Source of the DNA: Saposhnikovia divaricata
Lineage: Eukaryota > Streptophyta > Magnoliopsida > Apiales > Apiaceae
Reading direction: 5' to 3'
DNA: 64,000 nt
NCBI GenBank assembly: GCA_036435485.1
Contig: CM071594.1
Location: forward strand, 96,995,001 to 97,059,000
A model generated the notes under the pieces. The model saw only the letters and a program-made list of their open reading frames with translations. It was not told the DNA's origin and ran no database searches. This document shows, one piece after another, positions 57,927 through 64,000 of the stretch. A program made the translations under genes and the position numbers. The number at the start of each line of letters is the position of its first letter. Position 1 is the first letter of the stretch.

Positions 57927-58317
57927 GCAGGAGGAGTAAAAAGAAGGCTACTGTAGTTCCTAAGTCTGACATTAGGAATAGAACAATATTTTATAAACCA
58001 CAGAATCCTTGTTTTCACTGTGGCAGTAAATGGCATTCTATTTATACATGTGAAGAATACCATAATTTGTACTACAATTATTATGAGCCTTTGCCTAAAT
58101 TCTATAAAAGTGCAAATTCTGGTAAAACAAAGAATATGAATTCTAAGCATGCATTTGTTAATTCTGATAATGACAAAGCAAATTCTGATGGAGTCAATCC
58201 TGATAGAACTGCTTTTGTCAAAAAGTCTTATGCTGCTAAAAATGTTAAATTGCATGCAAAAAGAACCCAACAAGTGTGGGTTCTTAGAAATTCTAACTGA
58301 GTTCTTTGTGTTTCTGA

Positions 58318-58323
58318 TTGCAG
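58318..58323 (+). other. Splice-acceptor-like TTGCAG at the gag-pol junction of Copia-3
   Basis: A pyrimidine-rich TTCTTTGTGTTTCTGATTGCAG lies between the gag stop (58298-58300) and the protease, parallel to Copia-1 and Copia-2. Confidence 0.35.
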
Positions 58324-58337
58324 GGTAAAAAGAAAAT

Positions 58338-61300
58338 GTGTTAATCATGGATAGTGGATGCTCTGTGCACATGACTGGAAACAAAACCTTGCTATCAGAA
58401 TTTGAGGAGAAGGCTGGCCCAAGTGTGTCTTATGGAGATGGCAACATTGGACAAACTTTGGGATATGGCAATATAATCATTGGAAATGTCATCATTGGAA
58501 AAGTAGCTCTGGTGAAGGGACTGAAACATAATCTACTAAGTGTTAGTCAAATCACAGACAGAGGTTATCATGTCAACTTTTATGATTCTCATTTTGAAGT
58601 AATCAGCAAGGCATCAGGACAGATTGCCTTAACTGGTCAAAGGCATTGTAACATATATGAAGCCAACATCTACACCAATACTGATGGTCCCTCTACATGT
58701 CTTATGAGTAAAGCTTCTGTAGATGAACGTTGGAATTGGCACAAGAAGCTTTCTCATCTCAACTTCAACAACATCAATGAGTTGGTTAAGAAAGATTTGG
58801 TAAGAGGATTACCAAAGGCATTGTATACTCCTGATGGACTCTGTGATGCTTGTCAGAAGGCTAAACAGAGAAGGACATCATTCAACAGTAAAATAGAATC
58901 CTCGATTGATGAACCATATCACATGCTTCATCTTGACTTGTTTGGACCAGTCAACATAATGTCCATCAGTAAGAAAAGGTATACTCTAGTCATTGTTGAT
59001 GAATATACTAGATTTACCTTGGTGTATTTTCTGCATAGAAAAGATGAAACTGCTGAGATACTTTTGGACCATGTGAGACTCACTGAAACTGGCACAAAGT
59101 ACAAAGTCAAGATTTTAAGAAGTGATAATGGTACTGAATTCAAGAATTCAGTAATGGAAGAGTTCTGCAAATACAAAGGAATAGTTCAACAATTCTCTGT
59201 TCCTGGCACACCCCAGCAAAATGGAGTGGTTGAAAGAAAGAACAGAACTCTTATTGAAGCTGGAAGAACTATGTTGGAGGAAGCTAAACTACCTACATAT
59301 TTCTGGGCAGAAGCAATCAGCACAGCATGCTATACTAAGAACATTACTTTAATCAACAGACATGTGTCACTCCTTATCAAATGATTAAAGAAAAGAAGCC
59401 AAGTCTGAAGCATCTACATATGTTTGGATTTAAGTGCTTTGTTCTAAGATCACATCCTGAACAGCTAGGAAAATTTGAGACTAAAGCTAATGAGGGCATC
59501 TTTATTGGCTATCCAACAACAATAGCCTTTAAAGTCTACAATCTTAGAACAAAGACAGTCATGGAGTCTATCAATATATCTTTTGATGATAAGAAGATAA
59601 TAGAAATTGTTGAAGACTCACATGACAGTTTGATTTTTGCAAATAAAGCTACCATGTATCCTGATGAAACCATGTCAGATACTGATACTCCATCAGATCC
59701 TGACGATCCTATCCTTGCTAATGAAACACAAATTACTGATGGTAATGCAAATGTTGAGGGGGAGCAACAGCAAGAATCCATCAATACAGAAACAACTCAA
59801 ACATCATGAGGAGATTCATCAGAAACAGATTCAAGTGATAATTCTGACAGTAGATCAGAAGGAGAAAGCACTATCTCAGGGGGAGCTTCTAACAATTCTA
59901 GTTCTTTTGAAGACAACACCAATCCAGGGGGAGCATCAAATTCAAGAAATGATTTACCACCAGCAAGGAAATGGACTAAAAGCCATACTCCTGATTTAAT
60001 TATTGGGAATCCTGATGCAGGTGTTAAAACCAGAATTATAACTCAGAATGAATGTCTTTATCACAACTTTCTATCAAAGGAGGAGCCTTAGAAAGTTAAA
60101 GATGCACTCAAGGATGCTGATTGGGTTATAGCTATGCAAGAAGAACTAAATGAATTTGAAATAAATGAAGTCTGGAAACTAGTACCAAGGCCAAAGGGTA
60201 GGTCAATTGTGGGTACAAAGTGGGTGTTCAGAAATAAGACAGATTCAGATGGCACAATTGTAAGGGAATAAAGCAAGACTAGCTACAAAAGGGTATTCTC
60301 AACAGGAAGGAATAGACTATGATGAGACTTTTGCTCCTGTTGCAAGGCTAGAGGCCATCAGAATTTTTCTGGCATATGCAGCCCACGAGAAATTCAAGGT
60401 TTTCCAGATGGATGTTAAAAGTGCTTTTCTGAATGGAGAATTGGGAGAGGAGGTATAAGTTGAACAACCTTCTGGCTTCATTGATCCTAAATATCCAGAT
60501 TATGTCTATAGACTGGATAAAGCACTTTATGGACTAAAGCAAGCTCCAAGAGCCTGGTATGAAACACTGGCTCAATTCTTACTAGAAAGTGGATTCAAAA
60601 GAGGTACAATTGATAAAACCTTATTTTATTTGAATCATGGTAAGGATTTGCTGTTAGTTGAAATTTATGTTGATGATATCATTTTTGGGTCAACTAAATC
60701 CAAATTGTGTGAGAAGTTTTCAAAGCTAATGCAGTCTAGATATCAAATGAGCATGATGGGAGAAATGAGCTATTTCTTAGGTCTGCAAGTTAAACTGACT
60801 GATGATGGGATTTTTGTCAATCAGCCAAAGTACACAAAGAATTTATTAAAGAAGTTTAACATGCAAGACAGTTCTACTGCTTCAACTTCCATAGCTACAG
60901 CTACTAAGCTTGATCCTGGTCAAGGTATTGAGGTAGATGTAACTAACTACAAAGGTATGATTGGCTCACTTTTGTGTCTAACTGCTAGTATACCAGATAT
61001 CATGTATGCAACCTGTCTATGTGCAAGATTTCAGGCAAATCCAAGAGAACCACATCTCATCGCAGTTAAAAGGATTTTCAGATACTTGAAAGGCACTCCA
61101 TCTCTTGGCCTTTGGTATGCTAGAGAGTCTGATTTTAGTTTATGTGGATACTCAGATGCTGATTTTGTAGGCTACAAAATAGACAGGAAAAGTACTTCAG
61201 GCAGTTGTTAGTTTCCGGGAGGAAGACTAGTTTCTTGGTTCAGTAAAAAGCAAAAGTCTATCTCCACATCAACTGCTGAAGCTGAGTACATTGCTGATGG

Positions 61301-61600
61301 AAGCTGTTGTGCTCAGATAATGTGGATGAGAAATCACCTAATGGACTATGGTTTGTCATATTCAAAAATACCTATTACTGTGATAACCAAAGTGTTATTG
61401 CTATGACTGGAAACCCAGTTCAGCATTCTCTTAATATCAGATATCATTTCACAAGAGAGCAAGTACTGAAAGGGATAATCGAGCTACACTTTGTTCCTAC
61501 TGATCAACAGCTAGCTGATATATTCACCAAGCCACTTCCTGAAGCTACTTTTACAAAATTGGTGAATGAATTAGGAATGGTGAACTATGAAAGTTTCTGA
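58338..61600 (+). pseudogene. Copia-3 pol: protease, integrase, RT, RNase H (degenerate)
   Basis: Protease MDSGCSVHMTGN (58347 on), GAG-pre-integrase (WHKKLSHLNF, CDACQKAK), integrase with LHLDLFGP, SDNGTEF and PQQNGVVERKNR, linker, RT (VFQMDVKSAFLNGE, YVDDIIFGS at about 60666) and RNase H (STAEAEYIADGSC, FTKPLPEATF) end with TGA at 61600. Breaks are a frameshift near 59370, TGA at 59807, TAG near 60089, a frameshift near 60270, TAA near 60456 where sisters have tyrosine, TAG at 61209 and a frameshift near 61370. Motifs are well kept despite the breaks, so the decay is moderate. Confidence 0.9.
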
Positions 61601-62619
61601 GAACAAGGAGAGATCAAATACTGATAATCATCAAATCCTGATGCATATCGAATCCTGACGAAAAGTCAATCCTGACTCTAGTCAAACGTCAAATCCTGAT
61701 GCGACGGTTCGATTATCAGTACAACGTTCAGAATATAAGTACTCCTTTTCTGTTCTATTTTCCTGATTTATTTGTGGTTGTTAATGAACATGTGAATAAT
61801 GTGATTACTTTAATTAGGTTTCATGTTTACTTCTCTGATTAATTCTTCACAAAACAGTTCATAACATAAAAAGTGCATAACACAATAAAAAAGATTAACA
61901 AAACAAGATTTTTCATTGATAATAAAAAGGAGATTACATGCATACATTTTTAGATTGTGATATTTAATTTCTCAAATTAAATGTTAGGAATAAATTCATG
62001 AGTTGTGATGTATAGAATAGAATGACATTGCAATTCTTGTAAATATCCTTATTCTATAAAGGGTTTAGCATTTGATGAAGGAGATATTATTTCTTCAAGA
62101 TCTGCATAAACTGTGAAAAGTACTCGATCAAAGACTATGGGTCATGGACTACAGGTTTCAGGGACTATGACAGACCCTGACTATATCGAAGTTGCAGAAT
62201 TGGAAAGTGCTATACTATAGGATCTTGTATTCAGAAGATGGAAAGAAGTGTACATGAAGAAAAGAATCAAAGCATTGTTGGAAACTATCAACTGGACGGC
62301 AGAAGATTACCATGTATAGATTATTCTTTCTGTTATTAGTTGATAGGTAGCATTATAAATACTCTCTCTACATCATTGTAAAAAGAGTTCGTAAGGTTTG
62401 TGATAATCATGTCTATACGAGTAAACAAACAGAGAGAGATTTGTATTGAGAGCAGCTGCTAAAGGTATTGTACACCTTTGGTAGAGTTTGTATTTGATCT
62501 TATTTAATACAAACAAGGTTGATTTATTCATTTGTTCTTGTTTATCTAATTAAGCAAAAATCAGACACGATTACTTAACTTGTATTCAACCCCCCTTCTA
62601 CAAGTTATTCGAGTTAACA
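61601..62619 (+). repeat. End of Copia-3 and 5' LTR of Copia-4
   Basis: The right end is clear: GAGTTAACA before ATTGGTATCAGAGC. The LTR start is not; TGATAATCATC at 61622 is a possible start, giving about 998 bp. TATA box TATAAATA at 62354-62361, and CAACCCCCCTTCTAC near 62588-62602. The sequence does not match the Copia-3 5' LTR, so it belongs to a different family. Confidence 0.6.
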
Positions 62620-62620
62620 A

Positions 62621-62633
62621 TTGGTATCAGAGC
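62621..62633 (+). other. Primer binding site of Copia-4
   Basis: TTGGTATCAGAGC just after the LTR end, as in Copia-3. Confidence 0.9.
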
Positions 62634-62667
62634 AGGTTGATTTCGGATAATCAAAAGATCTGCAATC

Positions 62668-64000
62668 ATGTCTGGTTACAAGGACGGTAATACTAAGATC
62701 CCTATGTCAAGAGAAATGAGTATACTCTTTGGGAAGTGAAGATGTTGCATCACCTGGAGGCAACAGACCCTGATTATCTTGATAGGATAAGAGGTGGACC
62801 TTTTGTTCCAACAAAGGTTGTTGGTCAAGCAACTGTTGATGGTAAAGTTGTTCCAGAGCACACAGCAGAGAAGCCTAAATCTGAATGTTCAGATAAGGAC
62901 GAGGAGAACGTTCTTAAGGATGCTAAGGTGAGAAACATACTGTTCAATAGTCTTGATTCTGTTCTCACTAACTATGTTCTTTCTTGTAAAACTGCTAAGG
63001 AGATATGGGACAATCTGAAGGTTCATTGTGAAGGAACTAAACCTGTCAGGAAGAATATGAGGACAGTTCTCATACAACAGTATGAGTACTTTGAATCCAA
63101 GTCTGGTGAGTCACTGATACCTTTGATAGGTTTACTAAACTCATCAATGAGATGGCCATGCACGGCAAATATTATGACTTGGAGGATATGAATACTAAGT
63201 TCATGAAAGCCTTGCTTGATTTCTTCAATGAGAAGATATCTGCAATTGAGGAAGCTAATGATCTGGATGAAATATCATTAAATGCAGTTTATGGATAACT
63301 AAGGGCTTATGAACTTGACAGGCAGCAGAAGAAGAGTGGAGCTGAAGGAAAATGAAAACTGTTGCACTTACTACTAAATCTGAATCAAAGAAGCTTCCAG
63401 AAGAATAGAATGTTGATCCTACTGTAAAGGACTCAAGGAAGAAGAAAAGCAAAGAAAGTTCTGTTTCATATCCTAATGATATAGACTCTGACAACAGTGA
63501 TTCTGAATCAGAGATGCAAGAACTCTTTGCTATGTTTGCTAAAGTTTTCAAGAAAGGAAGATTCAACAGGAGAAGATTTAGAAAAAGACCTTTTCAAAAG
63601 AAAGAAGAGAAGAAGAGTGACAAGGGCAAAAGTACAATTGTCAAGCTTGATAAGGCAAAGATTAAGTGCTTTAATTGCAATGAGCTTGGACACTTTGCTA
63701 GTGAGTGTAAGAAGCCTAGGAATTCAGGGAAGGGAAATGCACTCATGGTCACACAGAAGGATTGGGCAGATTCCAGTGGTTCTGAAGATGAATTGGATTA
63801 TGACAACATTGCATTGATGGCAAATGCTTCAGACAAACCTGGATATCCAAAGAAATCTTCTTCATCTTCTGTTAAGGTATCACTTTACTCTCTTGATTCA
63901 TTTGATAGCTTAGATTTTGATCATATTAAATCTATCCATCCTGAGTTTAAGAATCTTATGACTAATTTCAGAATTCTTACTAGTGAAAGAGATGAACTTA
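62668..64000 (+). pseudogene. Copia-4 gag, partial and frameshifted
   Basis: The ATG at 62668 opens MSGYKDGNTKIPM. A frameshift near 62710 leads into the frame with LEATDPDYLDRIRGGP and KTAKEIWDNLKVHCEG (UBN2-type gag). Another shift is near 63110, and stops lie near 63296, 63352 and 63406. The knuckle CFNCNELGHFASEC is at 63667-63708, and KDWADSSGSEDELDYDNIAL follows as in the other gags. The frame is still open at the window edge. Confidence 0.85.

Larger units (their letters stand above)
51621..58300 (+). pseudogene. Copia-3 gag, split by two transposon insertions
   Basis: The ATG at 51621 opens MSTSKYESIKIPVLKK. The UBN2-type domain (KEIWDTLETQCQG) and an acidic Asp/Ser stretch run to 52451. 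The frame resumes at 56086 with SDMMEMVAMIVKGFKKMKF. Knuckle 1 is CYNCDGMGHFATEC; a long coiled coil covers about 56420-56700. Knuckle 2 (YFNCGNSNHLAIDC) has lost its first cysteine. Knuckle 3 is CFHCGSKWHSIYTC. The hAT MITE splits the frame at RR just after knuckle 2. Stops occur at 51828, 56227, 56902 and 56962. The last stretch ends at TGA 58298-58300. Both insertions are in frame with the flanks once one target copy is removed. Confidence 0.88.
51079..61620 (+). mobile_element. Copia-3: degenerate Sirevirus-like Copia element carrying two insertions
   Basis: The 5' LTR ends at 51572 and is followed by a tRNA-Met primer site. Gag, protease, integrase, RT and RNase H follow in order on the + strand up to 61600. 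Two other elements sit in gag (52452-56080 and 57220-57926). The left edge is inferred from where the older frame stops. No matching 3' LTR was found before Copia-4 begins, so the 3' end is missing. Without its insertions it would be about 6.2 kb. Confidence 0.85.
61622..64000 (+). mobile_element. Copia-4: Sirevirus-like Copia element, cut by the window edge
   Basis: The 5' LTR, primer site (62621-62633) and the first 1.3 kb of gag are present; the rest lies beyond 64000. It directly abuts the end of Copia-3 pol, so one of the two probably removed the other's LTR by insertion or deletion. Confidence 0.8.

Overview
The window is nuclear DNA of a higher plant, most likely a eudicot. It is AT-rich, has long gene-poor stretches and carries only two ordinary host genes. 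One is a nuclear gene for the small photosystem II protein PsbTn (25828-26154, + strand, no intron). The other is an eight-exon calcium-dependent protein kinase (26959-31179, - strand). An asterid such as an umbellifer would fit, but nothing here proves the family. No bacterial genes, CRISPR arrays, rRNA or tRNA genes were seen.

Most of the rest is transposable elements, many with boundaries and target-site duplications (TSDs) that can be read directly. The left third is a four-level nest. A short Helitron-like element (1914-24771) was entered by a Sirevirus-like Copia element, Copia-1 (2373-24742, - strand, TSD GGGTT). That was entered by a Ty3/Gypsy chromovirus-like element (6241-23453, + strand, TSD CATGA). 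That in turn was entered by an Athila-type Gypsy element (11408-22881, - strand, TSD ACCAC). The youngest (Athila) has two 1260-bp LTRs with no difference that I could find and an uninterrupted polyprotein frame of about 1750 codons. The older layers are frameshifted and deleted. A MULE-like element lies before the nest (794-1580) and a tRNA-derived SINE after it (25016-25242).

The two host genes occupy about 25.6-31.8 kb. Next come AT-rich DNA with small inverted repeats, a tandem array of about 11 copies of a roughly 170-bp unit (33338-35265), and a CACTA-derived region full of CCTACCAATATTGGTAGG palindromes (35640-38128).

The right third is again retrotransposons. Copia-2 (38586-49506, - strand, TSD ATTCA) is full length and keeps the extra env-like frame of Sireviruses. 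It split an older element whose decayed first frame is at 50777-51053. Copia-3 (about 51079-61620, + strand) carries two insertions inside gag: a 3.6-kb solo-LTR-like element (52452-56080) and a 707-bp hAT-type MITE (57220-57926, TSD GCAGGAGG). Copia-4 (5' LTR ending at 62619, + strand) runs off the right edge. All four Copia elements share the CCCCCCTTCTAC motif near the LTR end, a methionine-tRNA primer site, several zinc knuckles and a coiled-coil gag. They look like four insertions of one lineage at different stages of decay.

Coordinates of nested elements include their inserts. Exon, LTR and TSD positions were read by eye. Family and lineage names come from remembered motifs, not from database searches.
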